Assembly: GCF_040784935.1 (NCBI RefSeq) | Contig: NZ_CP160680.1 | Span: forward strand, 372,001 to 436,000 | Length of the DNA stretch: 64,000 nucleotides | Direction of reading: 5' to 3' | From: Lewinella sp. LCG006 | Lineage (GTDB): Bacteria; Bacteroidota; Bacteroidia; Chitinophagales; Saprospiraceae | Shown: piece by piece, positions 25,901 through 34,437 of the stretch | Layout of the letters: the number at the start of each line of letters is the position of its first letter | Numbering within the stretch: position 1 is the stretch's first letter | Made by a program: the position numbers and the translations under genes | The notes under the pieces: generated by a model | Seen by the model: only the letters and a program-made list of their open reading frames with translations | Told to the model about the DNA's origin: nothing | Database searches by the model: none

Positions 25901-28900
25901 CTTCTGGAGTGATCACCATCCAACAGATGTTCTCGTTTCCTGACTCGTCAGTTACACGTAGTTCGATCGTGATTTCGTTGTCGATATCACAGCAGTAGAA
26001 GTCTACAAAGTCGCCCCATGGGCTCCAACGGTTAGCACTTGCATCACAAGTGTTGTTGCGCCAGTAGTTACGACGTACTTCCAAAGTTACTGCTCCACAG
26101 TTGTCGTTAGAACCTTCGTCAACGTCAGAAGCGAAGATGCGTGCGATACCCAGGATACCTTGAGCGGAGTCACCACCGCCAATAGATACGTTCAATTCGT
26201 CGTCACATGATGCACTTGGCTCGATCTCGTCCGTTACGATCAAGTCGTACTCTTCACAAGTTTCGTTGCCACAGTCATCTTCGGCACAGATGATCAGGAT
26301 GTGCTCACCAATTGGTGCTGATACTACATCTCCGTCACACAAGTCACCACCAGCGAAGAATGATTCGCCGAAAGCCAATACCGTGTAAGTCGTGCCCGCT
26401 ACGCTTGAACATCCGTTGCCGTCAGTAAGGGTAGGACATGGAATCGCTACGTTCGCCAAACAGCTGAATGGTGAAGTAGATACGTTGATTACTGCTGGAA
26501 TGCCAGTGATTACTGGGCCAGTAGCATCAAATACTTTGATCAACTGCTGAAGGGTACCTGAACCGCCTGGGTTACACCAGTCGATGATGTTCCACTCACG
26601 ACGAAGCTTGTAAGTACCTTCACACACCACGATACGTGGCTCATCAGAGTAAGAAGCTCCGATGTTACAGTAAATCTGATCAAGGTCGTAGAAACCAAAT
26701 GCCGTACGCAACCATGGGTAGCCAGATGCAGATGGGTGAGGGTTGCCATTCGCATCAACAGCGAAGTTCTCGTCACACTCCAAAGGAGCTACAAATGGTG
26801 GGAATACCAAGTCGCCAATCGTTGGCTTACGGAAAGTAATCGTCTGTGTACATGCTACTACGCGAGGAGCACCAACACAGGCACCGTCGTAACGGTCTGA
26901 GACCGTGAAGGTACGCGTCAGCGTTACATCACCACAATCACCAGCAGAGCTTACTGCATCAGAAAGGGTTACCAATACAGGACCACAGTTGTCGCCAACT
27001 ACAGGGAAACCAGTCAAGTTTACTTTTGCAATGAAAGCATTCAAAGCAGCAGTGCTACCTCCAAAGAAGGTGTTACGTGTAGCCGTGAAGTTCAAGGTAC
27101 CATCTGCACTTGCAATCCATGACTGAGGTGTCTGGAAGCGGATGAAGTTGATATCCTCACATACCAAATCACGGGTATCGGTAATATTTACAGGGGTAAA
27201 TTCTGGACCAGAAACACCCGTGTTGTTATCAGAATAGATGCTTACCGTCCAGTTACCAAACTGCGTCGTCAACCAGTTGGTCAATACCAAGGTATAGGTT
27301 GTGTTAGGCAACAAAGGCAGGCTCAAACGTAGTGCTGGATCGAATGGGTTACCTCCAGGTACGAAAGCATCGTCAGAAGAACCGATAAGGTTTTCACAGG
27401 GTGCTGTAGGATCGAAACCACCCTGGAACAGGAACATGCTTCCATCACCCCACGCAGTCTCCATCAAGATCGTGTATACGTCAACAGGAATAGCAAAGTC
27501 TGGCGTAGTGAAAGTTACTACGTCATAGTTGTGCACACCGTCGGCCAGGAAGCCCTGGTTCAAACAGCTGTAGTTGTTGAAGTTCAAGGTTGCATCAGCA
27601 GCACTTAGGTTACCGCTTGCTTGGTGAGCAGCATAGTCCTGCGTTACGGTGCTTGTGTTCGCTGGGCAAGTAACTACTGGATTGGTTTTGTCTTCGGCGA
27701 AGAGGTTGCCCCAGGCAGTATATACCAATTCTCCATCAACAAACAACTGCACCATATAGGTATGAGATCCACAACCGTTGACTTCAGAAGTATTGCCACC
27801 ATCAATGGTTACGATTGCTTCATCGGCACACGCCCAATTTCCGGTCATCACCATTGCTGGTGTAATTTCTGCCGCACAAGCAGCTCCTAGGGTTACATTT
27901 ATATCTCCGATGCTCGCAACTTCTAGCGGGCCATCACAATCCTGTGGGCAGAAGGGAGAGTTTTCATCAGGATCACAAGGATCAAGAGGGTTAGAGACAA
28001 CCACCACAACGTAGGGAGTAGAAGGATCATCAATACCGGTAACTTCTTCGCCGTCATTCACACCATCATCGTCGGTATCACTATCATTAGGGTCGGTACC
28101 ATTGATGGCTTCGTCGCCGTCATTCAAACCATCGTTATCCGAATCCGAATCATTTGGATCAGAAGTATTTCCGTTAGGATTAGCAGGGGTGTTTGGATCA
28201 TCAATACCCGTTACTTCCTCGCCGTCGGTCAAACCATCATCATCGGTATCCGCGTCCATCGGATCGGTGCCATTATTTGCTTCATCACCATCATTAAGAC
28301 CATCATCATCACTATCGCTATCGTTAGGATCTGATGTATTGCCATTTGGATTTGCAGGGGTGGTTGGATCATCAATACCAGTGATTTCTTCACAATCCGT
28401 CAAACCATCATTGTCGGTATCAACGGTCAATAAACCAAGAGGATCACAAGCGTTATTGGGATCAGAAGTTCCTGTGGGAACAGCAGGGGTAGCTGGATCA
28501 TCAACACCCGTCACTTCTTCGCCATCGTTAAGACCATCATCATCACTATCGGGATCCGTAGGGTCGGTACCAGCAATAATTTCTTCATCATTGGTCAGAC
28601 CATCCGTATCTTGATCACAAGGACCAGCATTTACACTTGGGTTACATGGGTCTCCTTCGTCAGGATCATCAATCCCTGTAAAACCATCTCCATCAACATC
28701 AGGGGGAACACAGTTTACGATTATCTCTCCGTAATTACTTTGATAATAAGGTGTTCCAAATACATCAAAAAAGGCGTTAAGGAAATCAGCACCCCCCATA
28801 GAAGGTTCTGATGAGTTGGGGTCGCTTGCATTGTTAAACAACCTCACTCCTTCCACACAAGCAGCCCCAGGTATCGTAAAAGAAAAAAGATGAATTTCTA

Positions 28901-29249
28901 CACTAGGCATTAATACCATTATAGAACCGCCGGTAGTCACGGAATGATAATCCAGCCCCGGGGTTACAGCAGGTGCAAACACCTGGGTTTGATCAGCCCA
29001 AAACCCTCCGTTTACGGGTGTAACCGTCAATGGAGCATCGACCACACTTTCTGGTAATACAATGGATACCTGGCTTCCTCCTCCGAGGATGAAAACCGTT
29101 TCACTAAAGTTAGGCCGTGCATAAACTTCGTACGCTGCCTCATCAAAATTGTAAATAATGGTATAATCTACAACTGATTGTGCTCGAAGCTGTACACTTA
29201 TCAGTATAAAACTGACAAACAACAGCAATGTTTGTAGCAAATTTTTCAT
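22920..29249 (-). CDS. Giant secreted TSP3/dockerin protein with T9SS type A sorting domain (2109 aa)
   Basis: Signal peptide about 1-23 (LRAQS). Residues 25-175 are an N-terminal beta module shared with the 1625-residue neighbour (VDYTIIYNFD, GGFWADQTQVFAP, PSMGGADFLNAFFDVF). Residues about 180-433 hold five or six calcium-binding thrombospondin type 3 motifs (DSDDDGLNDGEE). Residues 440-1680 are many Cys-rich HYR/Ig-like beta domains. A carboxypeptidase-regulatory-like domain starts near 1683, and a dockerin-like calcium domain follows at about 1770-1880 (AADANRSGTVTTLDMIQIRKLI, VKIGDVNGS). The last about 95 residues are a type A sorting domain (ELYQNTPNPFAAATLIGFNLPE, ISDASGRVL). T9SS should therefore export it and attach it at the surface. 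A role as adhesin or matrix protein is inferred. Its TSP3 motifs are diverse, unlike the uniform arrays next door. Confidence 0.9.
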   Translation of the reverse strand: MKNLLQTLLLFVSFILISVQLRAQSVVDYTIIYNFDEAAYEVYARPNFSETVFILGGGSQVSIVLPESVVDAPLTVTPVNGGFWADQTQVFAPAVTPGLDYHSVTTGGSIMVLMPSVEIHLFSFTIPGAACVEGVRLFNNASDPNSSEPSMGGADFLNAFFDVFGTPYYQSNYGEIIVNCVPPDVDGDGFTGIDDPDEGDPCNPSVNAGPCDQDTDGLTNDEEIIAGTDPTDPDSDDDGLNDGEEVTGVDDPATPAVPTGTSDPNNACDPLGLLTVDTDNDGLTDCEEITGIDDPTTPANPNGNTSDPNDSDSDDDGLNDGDEANNGTDPMDADTDDDGLTDGEEVTGIDDPNTPANPNGNTSDPNDSDSDNDGLNDGDEAINGTDPNDSDTDDDGVNDGEEVTGIDDPSTPYVVVVVSNPLDPCDPDENSPFCPQDCDGPLEVASIGDINVTLGAACAAEITPAMVMTGNWACADEAIVTIDGGNTSEVNGCGSHTYMVQLFVDGELVYTAWGNLFAEDKTNPVVTCPANTSTVTQDYAAHQASGNLSAADATLNFNNYSCLNQGFLADGVHNYDVVTFTTPDFAIPVDVYTILMETAWGDGSMFLFQGGFDPTAPCENLIGSSDDAFVPGGNPFDPALRLSLPLLPNTTYTLVLTNWLTTQFGNWTVSIYSDNNTGVSGPEFTPVNITDTRDLVCEDINFIRFQTPQSWIASADGTLNFTATRNTFFGGSTAALNAFIAKVNLTGFPVVGDNCGPVLVTLSDAVSSAGDCGDVTLTRTFTVSDRYDGACVGAPRVVACTQTITFRKPTIGDLVFPPFVAPLECDENFAVDANGNPHPSASGYPWLRTAFGFYDLDQIYCNIGASYSDEPRIVVCEGTYKLRREWNIIDWCNPGGSGTLQQLIKVFDATGPVITGIPAVINVSTSPFSCLANVAIPCPTLTDGNGCSSVAGTTYTVLAFGESFFAGGDLCDGDVVSAPIGEHILIICAEDDCGNETCEEYDLIVTDEIEPSASCDDELNVSIGGGDSAQGILGIARIFASDVDEGSNDNCGAVTLEVRRNYWRNNTCDASANRWSPWGDFVDFYCCDIDNEITIELRVTDESGNENICWMVITPEDKLNPFCYAPAPVTLTCSNLPLAFPGDIATAYDEDFAATSIMMSSIFGGATGTDNCAVDTIVERTPNIQVNDCGWGTITRRFEAWQLRPEGDANGNGAIDINEVFRSTNSCSQLITITEVHDFTIDFPEDADADCGDPDVPTIITTTVGCDVLSVNIGDPVRFSATGDECYKLSITYDVINWCVWDGEYTGLVLPRMTEDDGEALPVDRSVEGNERPVVRVVSGFGPVDNNCDNVADAQQGIQYTVVIDRDHNDRDGDSDIPNTVYDNIPGNNIGCIPADQFGRRNFGRYIYTQFVKVYDSTAPVVTVGEYGGPTANCPDLLAGQFGDDDGNCEEAVSIPFSVADECELFDGDGNLVVSLVSAQLDAFAVDANGDGDIKSNEFVADLNVLGNITDNGDGTYVFAGTFPIITSAMGDNIYHAVRVLFEDGCGNQTSETIVFDVIDCKGPAPVCINGLTVTLMPQEEGGCAMAIWASDFEGSPISDCTGQGPELFGGLPRVTKYAIYRAADVEADPNFVPSPDDTGLVLTQDDEATTVVYVYAFDEEGNYDYCETYVLVQQHVDCGDPGDGTIAGVIMTETNEAVEGVEVSINGGMTATMTTNTTGTYSFSNLTQGGDYSVTPYLNANPLNGVTTFDLILISKHVLGTQLLNSPYKLIAADANRSGTVTTLDMIQIRKLILNIDTQFANNTSWRFVEAAYSFPIPTNPWSEVFPELINENNLAGDVLDADFVGVKIGDVNGSAQANALAGDDRTLNGTFQLRAEDIDLKAGNTYTVAVTAENLNQIEGYQGTLQLNGVELVDIEYGQAQAENFGLRYVAEGSITMSWNHDGGGTTTDVLFSLVLRASEDQPLREALSISSRYTAAEAYPSVLTDISPERGEQVFDLGIEFTSGWNAAAEFELYQNTPNPFAAATLIGFNLPEDATATVTISDASGRVLTVIKGDYAAGYNTINVTKQMIKGATGVLSYTVETRLANGEAGQAGDYRATKQMIVVD

Positions 29250-29334
29250 GATTATTATTTTGTTTTTCTTGTTTTCACAGGATAGAGAGGCGTTAATAAA
29301 GCCTCGAAAATGATATTCAAATGTGCAAGGAGTG

Positions 29335-29360
29335 CCCCCCGGTCAATTGTGACCAGGGGG
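29335..29360 (-). terminator. GC-rich hairpin between the 1625- and 2109-residue genes
   Basis: CCCCC and GGTCA pair with TGACC and GGGGG around an ATTG loop, giving 10 pairs with one mismatch. It follows the 1625-residue gene by 23 bp and precedes the next gene by about 85 bp. There is no T tract, so partial termination or transcript protection is more likely than full termination. Confidence 0.4.
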
Positions 29361-29383
29361 ACAGCTCAATCCACAAAAGGTGC

Positions 29384-32300
29384 CTATTCCTGGGGCAATT
29401 GCTCCAGGAATAAATCATAGTTGAAGAAATTAGAAGTATTTAAAGGATAGAGAATGACCCCAATGGCTTGAATCAAAACCTGGTCGTTTCCAGCCCCGTT
29501 GTATTTAACTTTTCCATCCATGTTGATATCACCAACATAGTAGCCAAAGCCAAAATCGAAGTTGAATAGTAGGCCTACATTATCAGGGTGAGAAATGACA
29601 TTTGCCAAGACCGCCGTCCGATCACTGCCACCACCATCGTATTTCACTTTACCATCCATGTTCGCATTGCCACCCCAAAGGGCACGCTTGCCATTCGACA
29701 AAGCAACCATTTCTACGCCTTCGTAGCCAGGAGCGTTATAGGTGTTGGCAGCGCTCATTGTTGTAAAGTCAACCGTAAGAGTACCCGTCACCGGCGTCAA
29801 AGCCTGCCCAGTCATCACACCCAAGTGATTGCGATGCTTAACACTTACGTAGAAACTACTCGCTTGTGGATTAATCTGCAGTACTCCTCCTGTCAGCGCA
29901 TCTACCACATCACCATCACGTTGCACTAAAGCTGATTTAGTTTGCAGTACGATGGTTGGATCAGTCGCATCCCTTACTTCGATGAATACCCAATCTACAA
30001 TAGCATCGGGTGTTCCCGCATTTGCTGCCAATACACCTGTAGTCGTTACTTCGGTGCCGCCAGCAGCAACGTGTGTAAAGCGGGTATTCATCCCTGAACT
30101 ATAAGGCTGAGCTAGAGGAATGAAATTCTGTTGACGCAAATCATCCCGCATCAGGTTATCCGTGGCACCCAATAGTGCACCTTGTAGTAAAACCTTCATA
30201 TTGAGGGTGATCACATAATCATCAGCCCCGTTACCAACTGTAGGGTCAGTACCATTGGCTACTTCATCTCCGTCATTAACACCACCTCCATCAGTATCGG
30301 CATTATTAGGATCGGTTCCGTAAATCACTTCTTCGCCATCCGTTAAACCGTCATCATCTGAATCGGGGTCATAAGGATCGCTGGTATTCATTACTTCATC
30401 ACCATTGGTTACATTGTCGGCATCACAATCCGCTGCTGCCCAGATGGCATTGCTAGCATCATAACCAGTGTAACCAGGCAGCTGAGCAGGATCACAAGGA
30501 TCACCAGCATCACTCGTGCCCGTCGCTACCGCAGGGGTGCTTGGATCGTCGATACCCGTAACTTCTTCACCGTCGTTGTAACCGTCACCGTCCGTGTCGG
30601 CTATTGTTGGATCGGTACCCGCGGTGACTTCTTCGTCATTCGTTAAACCATCATTGTCTTGATCACAAGGGCCAGCAGATGGGTCTGGATCACAAGGATC
30701 ACCAGCATCACTCGTGCCAGTAGCTACTGCAGGGGTGCTTGGATCGTCGATACCCGTAACTTCTTCACCGTCGTTATAACCGTCACCGTCCGTGTCGGCT
30801 ATTGTTGGATCGGTGCCCGCGGTGACTTCTTCGTCGTTCGTTAAACCATCATTGTCCTGATCACAAGGACCAGCAGATGGGTCTGGATCACAGGGGTCGT
30901 TACCATCGCTCGTGCCCGTCGCTACCGCAGGGGTGCTTGGATCGTCGATACCCGTAACTTCTTCACCGTCGTTATAACCGTCTCCGTCCGTGTCGGCAAT
31001 TGTTGGGTCGGTGCCCGCGGTGACTTCTTCGTCATTGGTTAAACCATCATTGTCTTGATCACAAGGACCAGCAGATGGGTCTGGATCACAGGGGTCACCA
31101 GCATCGCTCGTGCCCGTCGCTACCGCAGGGGTGCTTGGATCGTCGATACCCGTAACTTCTTCGCCGTCGTTATAACCGTCACCGTCCGTGTCGGCTATTG
31201 TTGGATCGGTACCCGCGGTGACTTCTTCGTCGTTCGTTAAACCATCATTGTCTTGATCACAAGGACCAGCAGATGGGTCTGGATCACAGGGGTCGTTACC
31301 ATCGCTCGTGCCCGTCGCTACCGCAGGGGTGCTTGGATCGTCGATACCCGTAACTTCTTCACCGTCGTTATAACCGTCTCCGTCCGTGTCGGCTATTGTT
31401 GGGTCGGTACCCGCGGTGACTTCTTCGTCGTTCGTTAAACCATCATTGTCCTGATCACAAGGACCAGCAGATGGGTCTGGATCACATGGATCACCAGCAT
31501 CGCTAGTGCCCGTCGCTACCGCAGGGGTGCTTGGATCGTCGATACCCGTAACTTCTTCACCGTCGTTATAACCGTCACCGTCCGTGTCGGCAATTGTTGG
31601 GTCGGTGCCCGCGGTGACTTCTTCGTCATTGGTTAAACCATCATTGTCCTGATCACAAGGGCCAGCAGATGGGTCTGGATCACAGGGGTCGTTGCCATCG
31701 CTCGTGCCAGTGGCTACTGCAGGAGTGCTTGGATCGTCGATACCCGTAACTTCTTCACCGTCGTTGTAACCGTCACCGTCCGTGTCGGCTATTGTTGGAT
31801 CGGTGCCAGCAGTGACTTCTTCGTCATTGGTTAAACCATCATTGTCCTGATCACAAGGGCCAGCAGATGGGTCTGGATCACAGGGGTCGTTACCATCACT
31901 AGTGCCCGTCGCTACCGCAGGGGTGCTTGGATCGTCGATACCCGTAACTTCTTCACCGTCGTTGTAACCGTCTCCGTCCGTGTCGGCTATTGTTGGATCG
32001 GTGCCCGCGGTGACTTCTTCGTCATTGGTTAAACCATCATTGTCCTGATCACAAGGACCAGCAGATGGGTCTGGATCACAGGGGTCGTTACCATCGCTAG
32101 TGCCCGTCGCTACCGCAGGGGTGCTTGGATCGTCGATACCCGTAACTTCTTCACCGTCATTATAACCGTCTCCGTCCGTGTCGGCTATTGTTGGATCGGT
32201 GCCCGCAGTGACTTCTTCGTCATTCGTTAAACCATCATTGTCTTGATCACAAGGACCAGCAGATGGGTCTGGATCACAGGGGTCGTTGCCATCGCTCGTG

Positions 32301-34261
32301 CCAGTGGCTACTGCAGGAGTGCTTGGATCGTCGATACCCGTAACTTCTTCGCCGTCGTTGTAACCGTCACCGTCTGTGTCGGCAATTGTTGGATCGGTGC
32401 CCGCGGTGACTTCTTCGTCATTGGTTAAACCATCATTGTCCTGATCACAAGGACCAGCAGATGGGTCTGGATCACAAGGATCACCAGCATCACTCGTGCC
32501 CGTCGCTACCGCAGGGGTGCTTGGATCGTCGATACCCGTAACTTCTTCACCGTCGTTGTAACCGTCGCCGTCCGTGTCGGCTATTGTTGGATCGGTGCCC
32601 GCGGTGACTTCTTCGTCATTGGTAAGACCATCATTGTCTTGATCACAAGGACCAGCAGATGGGTCTGGATCACAGGGGTCGTTACCATCGCTCGTGCCCG
32701 TCGCGACCGCGGGGGTGCTTGGATCGTCGATACCCGTAACTTCTTCGCCGTCGTTGTAACCGTCACCGTCCGTGTCGGCTATTGTTGGGTCGGTACCCGC
32801 GGTGACTTCTTCGTCATTGGTAAGACCATCATTGTCTTGATCACAAGGACCAGCAGATGGGTCTGGATCACAGGGGTCGTTGCCATCACTCGTGCCTGTG
32901 GCTACCGCAGGGGTGCTTGGATCGTCGATACCCGTAACTTCTTCACCGTCGTTGTAACCGTCGCCGTCCGTGTCGGCTATTGTTGGGTCGGTACCCGCGG
33001 TGACTTCTTCGTCATTGGTAAGACCATCATTGTCTTGATCACAAGGACCAGTAGATGGGTCTGGATCACAGGGGTCGTTGCCATCACTCGTGCCTGTGGC
33101 TACCGCAGGGGTGCTTGGATCGTCGATACCCGTAACTTCTTCACCGTCGTTGTAACCGTCACCGTCTGTGTCGGCAATTGTTGGATCGGTGCCCGCGGTG
33201 ACTTCTTCGTCATTCGTTAAACCATCATTGTCCTGATCACAAGGGCCAGCAGATGGGTCTGGATCACAGGGGTCGAGGGGGTCGGTATTGTCACCCATCG
33301 TTAAAGGATTACCATCGGGACCGTTGTATTCCGTACCATCATTGATACCATCACCGTCGGTGTCAGGATTGGTTGGATCAGTGCCAGACAAGACTTCCTC
33401 GTCATTGGTCAAGCCATCCATATCCTGGTCACAAGCACCGGCGTTCATATCGGGAGAACAAGGATCGTTCGGATCACTAATTCCGGCAGGCACTAAAACA
33501 GTAGTGAGATCATCGACACCCGTCACTTCTTCGCCGTCATTATAACCATCATCGTCACTGTCAGCATCGGTAGGATCGGTACCTGCAATAATTTCTTCGT
33601 CATTGGTTAAACCATCCATATCCTGATCACAGATACCTACACTAGGATCGGGAATACAAGGATTTCCTTCATCAGGATCATCTACGCCTACGTAGCCATC
33701 TCCATCAACATCAGGAGGAGTACAATTGACGGGTGAATCACCGTAGTTGGCTTGATAATAAGGGGTACTGAACACATCAAAGAAAGCCTGATTAAAATCA
33801 GATCCTCCCATAGAAGGTACTGAGGAATCAGGGTCCGTACCATTGACAAACAAGCGGACTTCATCCGTACAACCACTCGCTCCAGGCAAGGTAAAAGTGA
33901 ACATCAATTGTTCTGTCCCCATTAGGAGCATAATGACGCTTCCACCGGTGGTCACCGAGTGAAAATCTGCAGCGGTATTGGCCGAAGGCGCGTATACTTG
34001 GGTTTGATCCGACCAAAATCCACCGTTAACGGGTGTGACCAAAAGTGGACTATCCGTTGTTGCTGATGGAACCACCAAAGAAATCTGGCTCCCACCACCC
34101 AGAATGAAAGTGGTTTGGCCAAAATCCGGTCGAATATACACTTCGTAAACGTTGTTGTCAAAATTATACCTGACGGTATAATCGACGTTCTGTGCTTGTA
34201 GCCCTACCGCAAAAAGGTAGAAGCACAGTAAAAGAAAAAGGTGACGTAAAATGTTTTTCAT
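29384..34261 (-). CDS. Giant secreted TSP3-repeat protein (1625 aa), chimera of its neighbours
   Basis: Signal peptide about 1-23 (AVGLQAQ). Residues 25-180 match the N-terminal module of the 2109-residue protein. Residues about 182-1340 are TSP3 repeats, including 14 copies of a 66-residue unit (DQDNDGLTNDEEVTAGTDPT, then IADTDGDGYNDGEE, then DPCDPDPSAG). Each unit holds two acidic calcium-binding motifs and two cysteines. Residues 1341-1625 are a C-terminal module shared with the giant gene upstream, containing two dockerin-like loops (NMDGKVKYDGG, NMDGKVKYNGA) and ending FLEQLPQE. No type A sorting domain is visible, so its export or anchoring route is unclear. It is likely a calcium-stiffened surface stalk. 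The array is nearly identical at DNA level, so copy number may vary between strains and assemblies. Confidence 0.88.
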   Translation of the reverse strand: MKNILRHLFLLLCFYLFAVGLQAQNVDYTVRYNFDNNVYEVYIRPDFGQTTFILGGGSQISLVVPSATTDSPLLVTPVNGGFWSDQTQVYAPSANTAADFHSVTTGGSVIMLLMGTEQLMFTFTLPGASGCTDEVRLFVNGTDPDSSVPSMGGSDFNQAFFDVFSTPYYQANYGDSPVNCTPPDVDGDGYVGVDDPDEGNPCIPDPSVGICDQDMDGLTNDEEIIAGTDPTDADSDDDGYNDGEEVTGVDDLTTVLVPAGISDPNDPCSPDMNAGACDQDMDGLTNDEEVLSGTDPTNPDTDGDGINDGTEYNGPDGNPLTMGDNTDPLDPCDPDPSAGPCDQDNDGLTNDEEVTAGTDPTIADTDGDGYNDGEEVTGIDDPSTPAVATGTSDGNDPCDPDPSTGPCDQDNDGLTNDEEVTAGTDPTIADTDGDGYNDGEEVTGIDDPSTPAVATGTSDGNDPCDPDPSAGPCDQDNDGLTNDEEVTAGTDPTIADTDGDGYNDGEEVTGIDDPSTPAVATGTSDGNDPCDPDPSAGPCDQDNDGLTNDEEVTAGTDPTIADTDGDGYNDGEEVTGIDDPSTPAVATGTSDAGDPCDPDPSAGPCDQDNDGLTNDEEVTAGTDPTIADTDGDGYNDGEEVTGIDDPSTPAVATGTSDGNDPCDPDPSAGPCDQDNDGLTNDEEVTAGTDPTIADTDGDGYNDGEEVTGIDDPSTPAVATGTSDGNDPCDPDPSAGPCDQDNDGLTNDEEVTAGTDPTIADTDGDGYNDGEEVTGIDDPSTPAVATGTSDGNDPCDPDPSAGPCDQDNDGLTNDEEVTAGTDPTIADTDGDGYNDGEEVTGIDDPSTPAVATGTSDGNDPCDPDPSAGPCDQDNDGLTNDEEVTAGTDPTIADTDGDGYNDGEEVTGIDDPSTPAVATGTSDAGDPCDPDPSAGPCDQDNDGLTNDEEVTAGTDPTIADTDGDGYNDGEEVTGIDDPSTPAVATGTSDGNDPCDPDPSAGPCDQDNDGLTNDEEVTAGTDPTIADTDGDGYNDGEEVTGIDDPSTPAVATGTSDAGDPCDPDPSAGPCDQDNDGLTNDEEVTAGTDPTIADTDGDGYNDGEEVTGIDDPSTPAVATGTSDGNDPCDPDPSAGPCDQDNDGLTNDEEVTAGTDPTIADTDGDGYNDGEEVTGIDDPSTPAVATGTSDAGDPCDPDPSAGPCDQDNDGLTNDEEVTAGTDPTIADTDGDGYNDGEEVTGIDDPSTPAVATGTSDAGDPCDPAQLPGYTGYDASNAIWAAADCDADNVTNGDEVMNTSDPYDPDSDDDGLTDGEEVIYGTDPNNADTDGGGVNDGDEVANGTDPTVGNGADDYVITLNMKVLLQGALLGATDNLMRDDLRQQNFIPLAQPYSSGMNTRFTHVAAGGTEVTTTGVLAANAGTPDAIVDWVFIEVRDATDPTIVLQTKSALVQRDGDVVDALTGGVLQINPQASSFYVSVKHRNHLGVMTGQALTPVTGTLTVDFTTMSAANTYNAPGYEGVEMVALSNGKRALWGGNANMDGKVKYDGGGSDRTAVLANVISHPDNVGLLFNFDFGFGYYVGDINMDGKVKYNGAGNDQVLIQAIGVILYPLNTSNFFNYDLFLEQLPQE
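30490..33250 (-). repeat. Fourteen tandem 198-bp TSP3 units
   Basis: The marker GATGGGTCTGGATCAC recurs 14 times, from 30678 to 33252, always exactly 198 bp apart. Units differ at only a few synonymous positions and at one recurrent GN/AG amino-acid swap after GTSD. 198 bp is 66 codons, so the array can grow or shrink in frame. It lies inside the 1625-residue gene. Confidence 0.93.
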
Positions 34262-34374
34262 GAGTATTGAATTGATAATTCTTGAAGTTATTAGGCATGA
34301 AAATCTCAGGAGCCAACTATGCAGCTCGACATAAGCATTTGTAATTCAGTCTGTTTTTAAAATGAAGCGTGAAT

Positions 34375-34421
34375 GTTAATCTCACCTCTGATTCTTTTCA
34401 GAACCAGAGGCGAGCATTAAC
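34375..34421 (-). terminator. Hairpin downstream of the 4223-residue gene
   Basis: CCTCTGaTTC pairs with GAAcCAGAGG around a 6-nt loop, and the outer GTTAAT / ATTAAC pairs too. It starts 17 bp after the stop codon at 34438. No T run follows on the minus strand, so the terminator call is tentative. Confidence 0.4.
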
Positions 34422-34437
34422 TTTCCCAGTTATGAAA

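Noticed and set aside
30659-33545. Several plus-strand frames of 60-190 codons across the 14-unit array
   Set aside because: Same explanation: periodic antisense shadows of the minus-strand TSP3 units.
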